Shown here in pieces: positions 1-7,811 of a stretch of 37,420 bases of DNA. This DNA comes from Candidatus Moranbacteria bacterium UBA2206. Lineage in GTDB: Bacteria > Patescibacteriota > Minisyncoccia > Moranbacterales > UBA2206. A program made the translations under genes and the position numbers. The stretch is taken from assembly GCA_002328565.1 (NCBI GenBank), contig DCUU01000057.1, forward strand, positions 1 to 37,420. The letters run 5' to 3'. Every line of letters starts with the position of its first letter. Position 1 is the stretch's first letter. A model generated the notes under the pieces. It was given only the letters and a program-made list of their open reading frames with translations, did not search any database and was not told where the DNA came from.

Positions 1-2
1 TT

Positions 3-1052
3 ACCTTCTGGGAAAAACTATTTAATGATTTGAAAATTTTTGGCCCCAACATGTTGGCTGCCGCACTTGAGGGTTCGAAAGTCTTGATGAAGGAATTGCT
101 AAGGGAATATGGGATTCCCACGGCTAAATTTAAATACTTTCATAATCCAGATCTGGCATACGAATATGCGAAAGAGCAGTCCTTTCCATTGGTTATTAAA
201 GCAGATGGATTGGCAGCAGGCAAAGGTGTCTATATTTGTGAAAACCTAAATGAATCATTCAAAGCGATTCAGGAAATCATGGTCGAGCGTAAGTTCGAAG
301 ACGCCGGTAATCGCATTGTCATTGAAGAATTTCTCGATGGCGAAGAAGCTTCATACATTGCTTTCGTCGATTCCAATGGATATGTTTTACCGCTTGCTTC
401 ATCGCAAGACCATAAGCGGGTCGGCGATGGGGATAATGGGCTGAACACCGGCGGTATGGGTGCGTATTCACCTGCTCCAGTGGTCACGCATGAGGCAGAA
501 GGCATAATCCTCAGTGAGATTATTCATCCCACTGTAAGGGCGATGCGCAAGGAAGGTCGTCCGTTCACGGGATTCTTGTATGCCGGGCTTATGATCGACC
601 ACGATGGAAAACCCAAAGTGCTGGAATTCAATGTCCGCATGGGCGATCCCGAAACCCAACCCATTCTGACACGGATGCAAAGTGATATTGTGCCAATCTT
701 ACTGGCGACAATCGAAGGTCATCTGGACGAATGCGAGATTGACTGGGATCATCGCGTTGCGGTTTGCGTTGTGATGGCCGCCAAAGGATATCCCGAATCC
801 TACCAAAAAGGATTTCCTATTAGTGGCCTCTTTAATGCCAGAAAAAAAGATGTACTGATACATCAGGCAGGAACTACATTGGATGAAAATGGTAATCTCA
901 TTTCATCGGGTGGCAGAGTTCTCAATATAACGGCCTTAGGCGAGACGTTTCTCGAGGCCCAAAAAAAGGCATATTGTGCAGTACAAAAAATTGAAAGTGG
1001 CGACAATCTTTTCTGGCGAAATGACATCGCGCATCGCGCGATTAACCGGTAA
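3..1052 (+). CDS. purD: Phosphoribosylamine-glycine ligase (GARS), 5'-truncated by the window edge
   Basis: ATP-grasp enzyme that joins 5-phosphoribosylamine and glycine to form GAR in de novo purine synthesis. The frame is open from position 3 and the first residues already belong to the family (FGPN...LEGSK), so the TTG at 30 is not the start; roughly the first 80 residues lie outside the window. Visible ATP-grasp pieces: IKADGLAAGKGV (nucleotide-binding loop), EEFLDGEEAS, DHKRVGDGD followed by NTGGMGAYSP, and the metal-binding stretch VLEFNVRMGDPETQ. The C-terminal domain is complete and the stop is followed by a strong terminator. Base composition is clearly richer in G+C than the AT-rich genes that follow, which hints at acquisition or a different evolutionary history. 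No other purine gene is visible in the window. Confidence 0.95.
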   Translation, partial: TFWEKLFNDLKIFGPNMLAAALEGSKVLMKELLREYGIPTAKFKYFHNPDLAYEYAKEQSFPLVIKADGLAAGKGVYICENLNESFKAIQEIMVERKFEDAGNRIVIEEFLDGEEASYIAFVDSNGYVLPLASSQDHKRVGDGDNGLNTGGMGAYSPAPVVTHEAEGIILSEIIHPTVRAMRKEGRPFTGFLYAGLMIDHDGKPKVLEFNVRMGDPETQPILTRMQSDIVPILLATIEGHLDECEIDWDHRVAVCVVMAAKGYPESYQKGFPISGLFNARKKDVLIHQAGTTLDENGNLISSGGRVLNITALGETFLEAQKKAYCAVQKIESGDNLFWRNDIAHRAINR

Positions 1053-1082
1053 AAAAATTCGGCAAAAAATTTTTACAACAAA

Positions 1083-1119
1083 AAGGGGTTTCTCTAAATG
1101 AGAAACCCCTTGTTTTTTT
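1083..1119. terminator. Rho-independent terminator between convergent purD and the DEAD-box gene
   Basis: A 12-bp perfect stem (1083-1094 with 1100-1111) closes a TAAAT loop and is followed on the plus strand by a T tract (1113-1119). A run of A on the left makes it usable from both strands, which fits the convergent genes on either side. Confidence 0.93.
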
Positions 1120-1133
1120 ATATTCAATTTTTC

Positions 1134-2348
1134 CTATTCCACAAAAGTCAACGCAATGCCTTTTTTGTCGGCGCGACCGGTGCGACCGATGCGGTGGACA
1201 TAATCTTCATAAGTTGCAGGAAGATCGAAGTTGATGACATGACTGACATTTGGAATGTCGAGTCCTCGGGCGGCCACGTCCGTTGCGACCAAAATTTCCA
1301 CCACATTTTCTTTGAACATTTTGAGAGCCCGCTGTCTTTTACTGTGCGGTTTGTCGCCATGAATGGATTCAGTTTTAAAACCTCTCTGAAGTAAACTCTT
1401 GGTGAGTTTGTCGGCGCCATGCTTGGTGCGAGTAAAAATCAAAACTTTTTCAAATTTAGCTTGGATGAGCAAATCATGGAGTGTGTCTGTTTTATCTTTA
1501 CCTTTTTCCATGCGCACAATATTTTGATCAATTTGCGCGCTTGATTCTCCGCTTTTGACAGAAATTTTCACCGGATTATTTAAAAATTTTCTAGTCAAAC
1601 TTTCAATCTCAGCCCCAAAAGTAGCCGAGAAAAGCATAATTTGCCTTTGTTTTGCAACTAACGACAAAAGCCAATTTACGTCATTGATAAATCCCATGTC
1701 GAGCATACGATCAGCTTCGTCCAGCACCACACTGCTAAATTGTGAGAGATCCAAAACTTTTCGCGTGATTAAATCTTTCAGTCGTCCAGGAGTACCCACG
1801 ACTAAATTATGTCGCATGCGCATTTCTTTGATTTGTCTTCGAATATCCGCCCCTCCAACTACTACCACAGAAAAAATATTTAGCCTTTTAGCCAGCGCCA
1901 TAAATTCATCTTGAATTTGAATGGCTAATTCGCGAGTCGGCGTTACGATCAAAACTTTTTCGCGCGGGTTTAAAAGAATCTTATTGATCATTGGAATGAG
2001 AAAAGCCCCCGTTTTTCCGGTACCAGTGTTAGCTAAACCAATCACATCTTTTCCTGAAAGAATAGCTGGGATAGCTTGATCTTGAATCGGGGTTGGCACA
2101 GCGAAACCACGACTTTCAATAGCGCGTTTTAGCAAAGTATAAATTTCAAGATCGCAAAAGGCATAACGAGGTTGGAAAGCTTCCGCTGGGACAATTTCCT
2201 TAGCTTTGCAAATAAAGCGACTAACGTCGATTACATTGCCAGTAAATCTTCTTCGACCACTTGGACGAGAACCACCTCGGGATCCCCCTCTTTTGCCACC
2301 ATGAGAACTGCCTGCGCGAGAACTTCGCGCGTTTGTTTTGCTATACAT
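1134..2348 (-). CDS. DEAD-box ATP-dependent RNA helicase (RhlE/CsdA-like)
   Basis: Unwinds RNA duplexes, typically in ribosome assembly, RNA decay or cold adaptation. The full motif set is present: Q motif region (PTPIQDQAIP), ANTGTGKT (I), PTRELAIQ (Ia), VLDEADRMLDMGF (II), LFSATF (III), then ATDVAARGLDIP and HRIGRTGR (V, VI) in the second RecA lobe. The 404-residue protein ends directly after motif VI (ALTFVE), so it lacks the C-terminal RNA-binding tail common in this family. Instead the first 40 residues are an RGG-like Gly/Arg/Ser-rich tail (GGKRGGSRGGSRP), which probably supplies nonspecific RNA binding. A strong promoter and a hairpin leader precede it. Family assignment is certain; the exact orthologue is not. 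Confidence 0.95.
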   Translation of the reverse strand: MYSKTNARSSRAGSSHGGKRGGSRGGSRPSGRRRFTGNVIDVSRFICKAKEIVPAEAFQPRYAFCDLEIYTLLKRAIESRGFAVPTPIQDQAIPAILSGKDVIGLANTGTGKTGAFLIPMINKILLNPREKVLIVTPTRELAIQIQDEFMALAKRLNIFSVVVVGGADIRRQIKEMRMRHNLVVGTPGRLKDLITRKVLDLSQFSSVVLDEADRMLDMGFINDVNWLLSLVAKQRQIMLFSATFGAEIESLTRKFLNNPVKISVKSGESSAQIDQNIVRMEKGKDKTDTLHDLLIQAKFEKVLIFTRTKHGADKLTKSLLQRGFKTESIHGDKPHSKRQRALKMFKENVVEILVATDVAARGLDIPNVSHVINFDLPATYEDYVHRIGRTGRADKKGIALTFVE

Positions 2349-2354
2349 TATTAT

Positions 2355-2386
2355 CTAACATAAAAAATTAATTATTTTATGTTTAG
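2355..2386 (-). promoter_or_regulatory. Hairpin in the leader of the DEAD-box gene
   Basis: An 11-bp stem with one bulge (CTAACATAAAA against TTTTATGTTTAG) around an AATTAATTA loop sits 6 nt upstream of the helicase ATG. TAACATAAAAA recurs at 2405-2415 close to the transcription start. A leader structure on an RNA helicase gene could allow temperature- or helicase-dependent control, but this is inference. Confidence 0.4.
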
Positions 2387-2418
2387 ATACGTGCGAAGAT
2401 GTATTAACATAAAAAGTA

Positions 2419-2447
2419 AGTATACCCTTTCTTTTTTGTTTTGTCAA
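2419..2447 (-). promoter_or_regulatory. Sigma70-type promoter of the DEAD-box helicase gene
   Basis: Reading the minus strand: TTGACA (2442-2447), 17-bp spacer, TATACT (2419-2424). It predicts a leader of about 60 nt. The -35 box lies just beyond the stop codon of the upstream CARDB gene. Confidence 0.8.
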
Positions 2448-2450
2448 GGC

Positions 2451-3389
2451 TTAATTATGATCTATAATTATGGTTTTGGTTGAAACATTATTATCCTCCT
2501 CTTCTTCATCAATGTCATGATCTGGATCAACGGAGGCTTTGGTTGCATATGTTGACAGTTCTTTATAAGTATATTTGCAAGAAACTGTTTTGCTTTCGCC
2601 GGCTTCTATTTTGTCAACTTTTCCATCGCAGGAAGATGAAGCACTCGTTGACCACCATTCCCATTCCACTGACTTCGCGTCTGTTTCTCCTTTGTTTTTG
2701 ATAGTGATTTCAACTTTGAATTCTTCTCCCATTTTTGGATCATGATTAAATTCATATTTAGTAATCGTCAAATCAGCTTTTTTGTGCTTAGGTGTCACTT
2801 GTTTTGTCGCCGTATTATTACCTTCATCACTTTCACTCACATCATTTTGCGAATCAACCACGACTTTGGTGGCATAATTCGACCAGTCTGAATATGTAAA
2901 TTCACACTTCACTGCGCTAGTTCCCCCGGCTGAAATCGCGCCAACTTTTTTCTTGCAAGATTGCTTGGAAGCAGTTGACCACCATTCCCAATAGGACTCA
3001 GGAGAAGCAACTTGTCCTTTGTTGCCAATAACAACATTTATCACAAATTCAGAACCAACTTTTGGATCTTTGCTGAAAGAATAACTTTTCACATAGAGAT
3101 CAGCTTTTTTAACTTCCGCCGGAACCACCGGTTCTGGTTCGGTCGCAACCGTCGGAGTAGTTGGACTGACTGAAGGGCTAGGGCTAACTGGAACATTTGA
3201 AGTTGCGCTTGTTTTTTCTGCTTCATTTTCACCTTGAGAATTTCTTGAAACATTATAGATATAGAGAGCAGCTAAGCCTACCAGCGCAACAGACAACATG
3301 ACTATTATAGTAATTAGAAATTTTTTTGAATCTTCATCTTTCTCAGGTTCTGGCTGAGAATACACGCCAAACCTTGGGTCTTGTTCCAT
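2451..3389 (-). CDS. Membrane-anchored protein with two CARDB-type repeats
   Basis: 312 residues: a short charged cytoplasmic start, one membrane helix (FLITIIVMLSVALVGLAALY, about residues 24-43), a Ser/Pro/Thr-rich stalk (about 55-90) and two tandem beta-sandwich repeats of roughly 95 residues each. Both repeats share the pattern KADL..., DPK.G.EF, KG, WEWWST, a Cys pair (SC...V.C) and a closing acidic EGNN/EEDNN motif, so they arose by internal duplication. The topology is N-in with the repeats outside the cell. CARDB domains are adhesion or interaction modules. No catalytic motif is visible; a role as a surface-exposed adhesin-like or envelope protein is inference. Confidence 0.75.
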   Translation of the reverse strand: MEQDPRFGVYSQPEPEKDEDSKKFLITIIVMLSVALVGLAALYIYNVSRNSQGENEAEKTSATSNVPVSPSPSVSPTTPTVATEPEPVVPAEVKKADLYVKSYSFSKDPKVGSEFVINVVIGNKGQVASPESYWEWWSTASKQSCKKKVGAISAGGTSAVKCEFTYSDWSNYATKVVVDSQNDVSESDEGNNTATKQVTPKHKKADLTITKYEFNHDPKMGEEFKVEITIKNKGETDAKSVEWEWWSTSASSSCDGKVDKIEAGESKTVSCKYTYKELSTYATKASVDPDHDIDEEEEDNNVSTKTIIIDHN

Positions 3390-3436
3390 ATTTTTAGATT
3401 TAATATTTATTTTTAAAAAAGTCTTTTTGCCCCTTA

Positions 3437-3465
3437 TTTATATAATATAGTCTTTGCTTTGTCAA
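3437..3465 (-). promoter_or_regulatory. Sigma70-type promoter of the CARDB protein gene
   Basis: Minus strand: TTGACA (3460-3465), 17-bp spacer, TATAAA (3437-3442). The start codon follows after about 45 nt of leader. Confidence 0.7.
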
Positions 3466-3517
3466 AAAGAAAAGCCCTAAATCAAAAAACATTTTTTAGA
3501 TAATTTCTTTGTTTAAT

Positions 3518-4180
3518 TTATTTTATCTTCTTTATAATTTCATTTAACATTCTTTTCCCCAGCGCCAGTGATGCTTTTGATATCGGGTTATAACCTAGAA
3601 ATTTAACATAGTCATCATCCCTCTTTAATTTGATTTTTCTAATCTTAATCTCCTCTTCTGGATAGCAAGCCCAAAATAAAGAAGTTTCATTCTCATCCGC
3701 ATGTTCAACATGTATTCCATTTTTTTCTAAAGTTTCATATGGATTGCAAACAGAAAGATTTTTTATTTTTTTCTTCGCCATTTCGAGAGCTTTTATTTGG
3801 CCTGTTCCGGCATGACCAGTGACAAGAATAATCTTTTCAAATCCTTGACTAATAAGATTATTGCTTAGATTAATTATCAATTCAGAAAAAAAGTTCGGTT
3901 CCAAGTAATATACACTGCCTTGTAATTTCTTGCCCACATACCTATCCATCCCTACGAGTTGTTTCCCGCCTATTTTTTCCTTTCTATCAGAGCCCATATA
4001 AATAGGAGGAAGAATATATCCTGAATTATTCTTAGCCACAATTTCGCATATTTTTTTCGCTACCAAAAAATCAGTTTCGATCGGCAAATGATTTCCATGC
4101 CACTCTATAGTGCCTACTGGAATATAGGCAATTTTGTTTTGAGTATATTTAACAAATTCTTTTAAATAAGTTTTTTTCAT
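3518..4180 (-). CDS. Creatininase-family amidohydrolase
   Basis: 220 residues matching the creatininase / creatinine amidohydrolase fold, metal-dependent hydrolases of amide or formamide bonds. The diagnostic N-terminal block PVGTIEWHGNHLPIETD supplies Glu, His and Asp metal ligands, and HADENETSLF near residue 165 matches the family HAGExETS block. The usual NGHGGN segment is replaced by TGHAGTGQ, so the active site is slightly divergent. Members act in creatinine breakdown, in riboflavin/F420 formamide hydrolysis (ArfB) and in mycofactocin maturation (MftE); none of those pathways is visible here, so the substrate is unknown. It lies downstream of acpP but is separated from it by a terminator and a repeat copy. 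Confidence 0.85.
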   Translation of the reverse strand: MKKTYLKEFVKYTQNKIAYIPVGTIEWHGNHLPIETDFLVAKKICEIVAKNNSGYILPPIYMGSDRKEKIGGKQLVGMDRYVGKKLQGSVYYLEPNFFSELIINLSNNLISQGFEKIILVTGHAGTGQIKALEMAKKKIKNLSVCNPYETLEKNGIHVEHADENETSLFWACYPEEEIKIRKIKLKRDDDYVKFLGYNPISKASLALGKRMLNEIIKKIK

Positions 4181-4242
4181 ATTTTTATGTAAAATTATTT
4201 TTAAAAAGTGTTACTTAACATACTTGTCCGCCGATGAGGCTG

Positions 4243-4290
4243 ATTACTGAACACTTCTATTTTACCTCCTTTCTTCCAATAAATCAAAAA
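4243..4290 (-). repeat. Dispersed 48-bp repeat, copy 1
   Basis: Minus-strand sequence begins TTTTTGATTTATTGG, continues with a purine-rich stretch containing AAAGGAGGTAAAAT and ends GAAGTGTTCAGTAAT. It differs at only about four positions from 20069-20116 and more from 20586-20633. As in the other copies it directly follows a terminator hairpin. Here the ATG present in the other two copies is ATA. Confidence 0.75.
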
Positions 4291-4318
4291 CCGACTTGCC
4301 TATAATAAGCACAAGTCG
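4287..4318 (-). terminator. Terminator of acpP
   Basis: On the minus strand CGACTTG (4312-4318) pairs with CAAGTCG (4292-4298) around a 13-nt loop, followed by TTTTT, 26 nt past the acpP stop. The T tract is also the first part of repeat copy 1. Confidence 0.75.
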
Positions 4319-4343
4319 ACTTCCTTTTTGGTTTGCAATTTTT

Positions 4344-4592
4344 TCAGGATATCTTCTTCTCTACCAGATCAAAGAGATCCTGAACTGTTACAACTCTTTC
4401 CTTTTCCTCGTCAGATAATTCGATGTCGTTATCAAACAGCTCTTCAGCGGACAAAAATAATTCGAACATCGCTAAAGAATCAGCTCCGAGGTCGTTTACG
4501 AACTCGGCCTCGGGAATTACGTCAGCGATATCAACTTCTGTTTTTTCCGCAATTAATTTCTTCAACATCTCAGTAATTTCTTTTGCAATCAT
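4344..4592 (-). CDS. acpP: Acyl carrier protein
   Basis: 82-residue acidic four-helix carrier. The phosphopantetheine attachment motif is LGADSLAMFEL, with Ser at about residue 39. The length, the acidic helix III (SDEEKERVVTVQDL) and the absence of fused domains fit a stand-alone ACP of lipid synthesis. It is monocistronic: own promoter about 85 nt upstream of the gene and own terminator. The start ATG is preceded at 7 nt by AGGAGG (4600-4605), one of the few perfect Shine-Dalgarno sites in this window, which suggests high expression. No fab genes are in view. Confidence 0.95.
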   Translation of the reverse strand: MIAKEITEMLKKLIAEKTEVDIADVIPEAEFVNDLGADSLAMFELFLSAEELFDNDIELSDEEKERVVTVQDLFDLVEKKIS

Positions 4593-4656
4593 TTTGATCC
4601 CTCCTGTTGGTTAACTGCTAAAAAAAATGGATTGACTAAGTATAGTTAAAGGTACG

Positions 4657-4677
4657 CTAGAACCATTATTGGTCTAG
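4657..4677 (-). promoter_or_regulatory. Palindrome in the acpP leader
   Basis: CTAGAACCA and TGGTCTAG form an inverted repeat (one extra A) around TTAT, just downstream of the predicted acpP transcription start. It may be an operator or an mRNA hairpin. It does not match a lipid-regulator site I can name with confidence. Confidence 0.4.
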
Positions 4678-4683
4678 TTTAGG

Positions 4684-4713
4684 AGTATAATCAAAAATCC
4701 AGCTAACTGTCAA
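4684..4713 (-). promoter_or_regulatory. acpP promoter
   Basis: Minus strand: TTGACA (4708-4713), 18-bp spacer, TATACT (4684-4689). Confidence 0.7.
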
Positions 4714-4764
4714 TCGATTCGGGTAATAGAAAAATTTCCTAAACAATGCTAGGATGAAATTATT

Positions 4765-6018
4765 ATGAATAATCTAAAAGAAGAAAAATTTGACACGGTG
4801 ATTATTGGAGGTGGAGCCAGCGGAATGATGGCGGGGATTTTGGCAAGCGTTGACGGGGCGAAGGTGGCAATTCTAGAAAAGAATTCCACACTGGGAAAGA
4901 AATTACTTTTGACTGGCAATGGCCGGTGCAATATCACACAGGCTAATTTTTCCAATCGGGAGTTTGTGGAAAAACTTGGAAAAAATGGAAAGTTCCTTTT
5001 TTCGGGACTCTCCGTTTTTGGAACGAACGAAACCCAAGAGTTTTTTGAGAAATTAGGACTCAAACTCAAAACCGAAAAGGATGGCCGAGTTTTCCCCGAG
5101 AGCGACAAAGCCCAAGACGTGCTAGACGCTTTGAAAAAAAGTTTGAAAAAAAATGGCGTGGTAGTGAAACTTAATCAAAATGTTTTGGATTTTGAAATAA
5201 AAGATGCAAAGATAGTCTGCGTCAAAACAGCCGAGCGAAAAATCTATGCCAAAAATTTCATTCTTTCTACAGGCGGAAAATCTTTTCCCACCACCGGTTC
5301 GATTGGTGATGGATATGCATGGCTAGAAAAAATGGGACACACTATCATTTCTCCAATGCCAGCACTCACGCCGATGAAAATAAAAGAGCGTTGGGTCAAA
5401 GAGTTGCCGGGAGTGAGCCTTCCAAATGTCGGGATAAAAATATTACAACAGGACAAAAAAATATTCGAAATAACTGGAGAAATTCTTTTCACTCATTTTG
5501 GCCTTTCCGGACCAGCCGTTATTAACGCCAGCAAATATGTTAGTCAAAATATTTCCAAAGGTGAAATCTTTTTGGAACTTGACCTCTTCCCCACTTTCAC
5601 ACAAAATGCACTAGAAGAAAAATTGAAAATAGATTTTAAAGAATATAAGAAAAAAGATTTGAAAAATTATTTGGCTGAATATTTTTCGCAAAAATTAGCT
5701 CTCACAATTTTAGAACTTTCTAAGCTTGAAACCGACCGAAAAATTTATTCTCTCGGTAAAACTCATCGCAATAATTTAGCCAAACTTTTGAAAAATATTC
5801 GTCTGAGTGTCGATTCACTTTTAGATTTTGAATCAGCTATGATAACTTCTGGTGGAGTGAGCCTCAAAGAAGTAGAAAACAAAACTATGCGCTCAAAAAT
5901 TATTTCTAATTTATTTATCGCTGGAGAAGTGTTAGATCTCGACGGTCCCACCGGCGGATACAACCTTCAAATCGCTTGGACCACGGGATATGTGGCTGGG
6001 AAGTCTACAAATCACTAA
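4765..6018 (+). CDS. BaiN/YhiN (HI0933)-family FAD-dependent oxidoreductase
   Basis: 417 residues, a typical length. N-terminal dinucleotide fold VIIGGGASGMMAG with EK near residue 38, then the family signature KLLLTGNGRCNIT (about 48-60), LSTGGKSFPTTGS.GDGY, FTHFGLSGPAVI and the C-terminal FAD-binding block IAGEVLDLDGPTGGYNLQIAWTTG. Members are flavoproteins reducing or binding diverse substrates (bile acid reductase BaiN is one), so the substrate here is unknown. The 3' end is unusual: the last 31 codons from EVLDLDG onward have a second, diverged copy at 7812-7910, with two extra genes in between. That suggests the present 3' end was delivered by an insertion that pushed the older one downstream. 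Confidence 0.9.
   Translation: MNNLKEEKFDTVIIGGGASGMMAGILASVDGAKVAILEKNSTLGKKLLLTGNGRCNITQANFSNREFVEKLGKNGKFLFSGLSVFGTNETQEFFEKLGLKLKTEKDGRVFPESDKAQDVLDALKKSLKKNGVVVKLNQNVLDFEIKDAKIVCVKTAERKIYAKNFILSTGGKSFPTTGSIGDGYAWLEKMGHTIISPMPALTPMKIKERWVKELPGVSLPNVGIKILQQDKKIFEITGEILFTHFGLSGPAVINASKYVSQNISKGEIFLELDLFPTFTQNALEEKLKIDFKEYKKKDLKNYLAEYFSQKLALTILELSKLETDRKIYSLGKTHRNNLAKLLKNIRLSVDSLLDFESAMITSGGVSLKEVENKTMRSKIISNLFIAGEVLDLDGPTGGYNLQIAWTTGYVAGKSTNH
5926..5945 (+). repeat. Left copy of a 20-bp direct repeat (candidate recombination site)
   Basis: GAAGTGTTAGATCTCGACGG is identical at 5926-5945 and 7812-7831. The base just before each copy differs and nothing upstream matches, so similarity starts sharply here, as at an att core or crossover. 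Confidence 0.7.
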
Positions 6019-6069
6019 AAAGAATTTGAGCGACAATTTCTAGTTTTTTGTTTTTCCAATTATAAAAAA

Positions 6070-6966
6070 TTATTTCAGAAGCTTTTGAATATCTTCCTGA
6101 CTAAACTCTTTTCTATAATCAATTAGCTTCGGATGTTTGATTCTTCGCAGTTCTTCGTCATAAGTTGCCATAATATTTCTTGCTCTTCTTTGATAGACTA
6201 ACCAATTTTTTGTAGAAGAAAATTTGTTAAATTTCTTGATAAATTCGTCTTTCCTCAACATTCTACCTAATTTTTTAAATTCTTCTTCAATTTCTCCCGC
6301 CAACCCAGTTTCAAAAGCACCAATGGTCAATAATATCTCTTCATACATATAATTTCGGGTGAAATCTTTTTTAGCTAAATCTAAAAGTTTTCTATATTCC
6401 TTAGCGTTTTCTAGGAACAAAAAATCATATAGCATGTCCGTATAAGTCCCATAGTTTTTCACCGCCACAAAATCCTTTATGCAATCAGTAAAATCTCTGC
6501 GATATTCTTTTGTTTCTTCTCGCGTTTCAAAAAACTGACTCGTCAATTGATTGATAAATTTCGGATCCATCGTCGCAATCCTCATTACTTTCTTGAAATC
6601 ATTTTCCACTCGAATGAAGTACTTTCTAACCATTTTTCCTTTTTCGTTATTCTCCAGCATTGCCAGTTCTTTTGCCATATCAATTGAAATAATATACTCT
6701 CTGGCTAAAATTTTTCCACTTTTAGGGTCAATGGCTTTTACCTTATTTAAGCCACTAAATCCATCGCCAAATTTGGCGAAGGCTACAAAAAAATCCAAAT
6801 CTTCCACAAAATCATACTTTCCAATCCTATCTTTTATCCAGTTAGAAAAATCCCTACCTACACCCAACCATTTATACAATTCCCTAGCATTCACAAATCT
6901 TTTCTTTTCACCATTGAAATCTTTTTGAATTACTTTTATGTTTATAAGCTCGTTCATTTTGCCCAT
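6070..6966 (-). CDS. AntA/AntB-type antirepressor family protein
   Basis: 298 residues. The N-terminal 110 residues carry the AntA-type module: VNARELYKWLGVGRDFSNWI, then KYDFVEDLDFF and EYIISIDMAKELAMLENNEKG, ending RKYFIRVE. The remaining 180 residues are helical, Lys/Glu-rich and not recognised. Phage antirepressors of this type bind or inactivate repressors; in small-genome bacteria they often occur as solitary genes. The gene lies inside the apparent insertion 5926-7811, antisense to its neighbours. Its promoter carries the palindrome shared with the genes at 14279 and 20494. ATG at 6964 is used; an in-frame ATG three codons later is also possible. Confidence 0.75.
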   Translation of the reverse strand: MGKMNELINIKVIQKDFNGEKKRFVNARELYKWLGVGRDFSNWIKDRIGKYDFVEDLDFFVAFAKFGDGFSGLNKVKAIDPKSGKILAREYIISIDMAKELAMLENNEKGKMVRKYFIRVENDFKKVMRIATMDPKFINQLTSQFFETREETKEYRRDFTDCIKDFVAVKNYGTYTDMLYDFLFLENAKEYRKLLDLAKKDFTRNYMYEEILLTIGAFETGLAGEIEEEFKKLGRMLRKDEFIKKFNKFSSTKNWLVYQRRARNIMATYDEELRRIKHPKLIDYRKEFSQEDIQKLLK

Positions 6967-6991
6967 ATTTTTTATATTAAATTTTCTACAA

Positions 6992-7024
6992 TGATATTAT
7001 ATCACTGCATAAAAATTCTGGCAA
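6992..7024 (-). promoter_or_regulatory. Promoter and palindromic operator of the AntA-type gene
   Basis: Minus strand: TTGCCA (7019-7024), 17-bp spacer, TATAAT (6996-7001). The -10 box is embedded in the perfect 13-bp palindrome TGATATTATATCA (6992-7004). A perfect TTATCCACA 9-mer lies upstream at 7034-7042. The arrangement matches the promoter at 20517-20567 almost base for base in the boxes. Confidence 0.7.
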
Positions 7025-7100
7025 AGCTTGATCTGTGGATAACTTTTCTTCTCCCCTTTTCCTCTTGAAAATCAAAAAAATGTAATAAAAAAAATATTGC

Positions 7101-7129
7101 TTGATATAAAAGGCTTGAGCTATTATACT
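7101..7129 (+). promoter_or_regulatory. Promoter of the HEAT-like hypothetical gene
   Basis: TTGATA (7101-7106), 17-bp spacer, TATACT (7124-7129); the ATG follows 20 nt after the -10 box. Confidence 0.65.
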
Positions 7130-7149
7130 TTATATGCACTATAAAAAAT

Positions 7150-7779
7150 ATGACTACAATCGGAATGACAAATCAAAAACCAACAAAAACATTCAACGAG
7201 CTTTTTGATGTTATTTTGAATGGAAACAAAGAAAATAGTCGGAAATCAGCAAGAGAAGTGAGGAAATTTTTATATAGCTCTAATAGTGACGGAAAATTTG
7301 ATGAAATTGCATTAATAACGGAGCATGCTCCAGAGGAGTATTTTAAGATTAAAGAAGATTGGCGAGAAGAAAATTTTGTTATGGCTGTATCTGTCTTATA
7401 TTATTTACATGGAAGAGAAAACCCACCGGATTTTTTGTTTCCTTGGCTTCTTCATTTACTCCAACATAAAAACGGCAACATTAGACATTCAGCAGTAAGA
7501 ATGCTAGAAAACGAGCTTGGCCCGCTAACTGTTCATCTTCGTTGCCCTGAATACAAACAAAGTAAAATAAAATCGAAACAATCTGATTTTATTTTGTTTA
7601 GTCTATATATCGCTTTAAATAATTTGTTAGCTGATTTATGGGAGCCAAAATATAAAAAATATAAATATGTCGCTTCTTTGCCAACTTGCCCATATAAATC
7701 AATTCAAATGGTTATGAGTAAATTAGAATATGATTGTGGGGAAGAATGTATTAAACAATTTAAAAAAGGACTATTCTAA
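7150..7779 (+). CDS. Hypothetical protein with HEAT-like helical repeat
   Basis: 209 residues, no signal peptide or membrane segment. The middle part (about 90-125) reads PWLLHLLQHKNGNIRHSAVR, the pattern of a HEAT-type helical hairpin, and the flanking regions are also helical. Several Cys residues sit in the C-terminal third (CPEYK, CPYKS, CGEEC). No enzyme motif is visible. It has its own promoter and is the second gene of the apparent insertion 5926-7811. Composition is very AT-rich. Function is unknown; protein-protein interaction is a guess from the fold. Confidence 0.55.
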   Translation: MTTIGMTNQKPTKTFNELFDVILNGNKENSRKSAREVRKFLYSSNSDGKFDEIALITEHAPEEYFKIKEDWREENFVMAVSVLYYLHGRENPPDFLFPWLLHLLQHKNGNIRHSAVRMLENELGPLTVHLRCPEYKQSKIKSKQSDFILFSLYIALNNLLADLWEPKYKKYKYVASLPTCPYKSIQMVMSKLEYDCGEECIKQFKKGLF

Positions 7780-7811
7780 AAAAATTCTAACAACTAAAAA
7801 ACTAATTAAGC

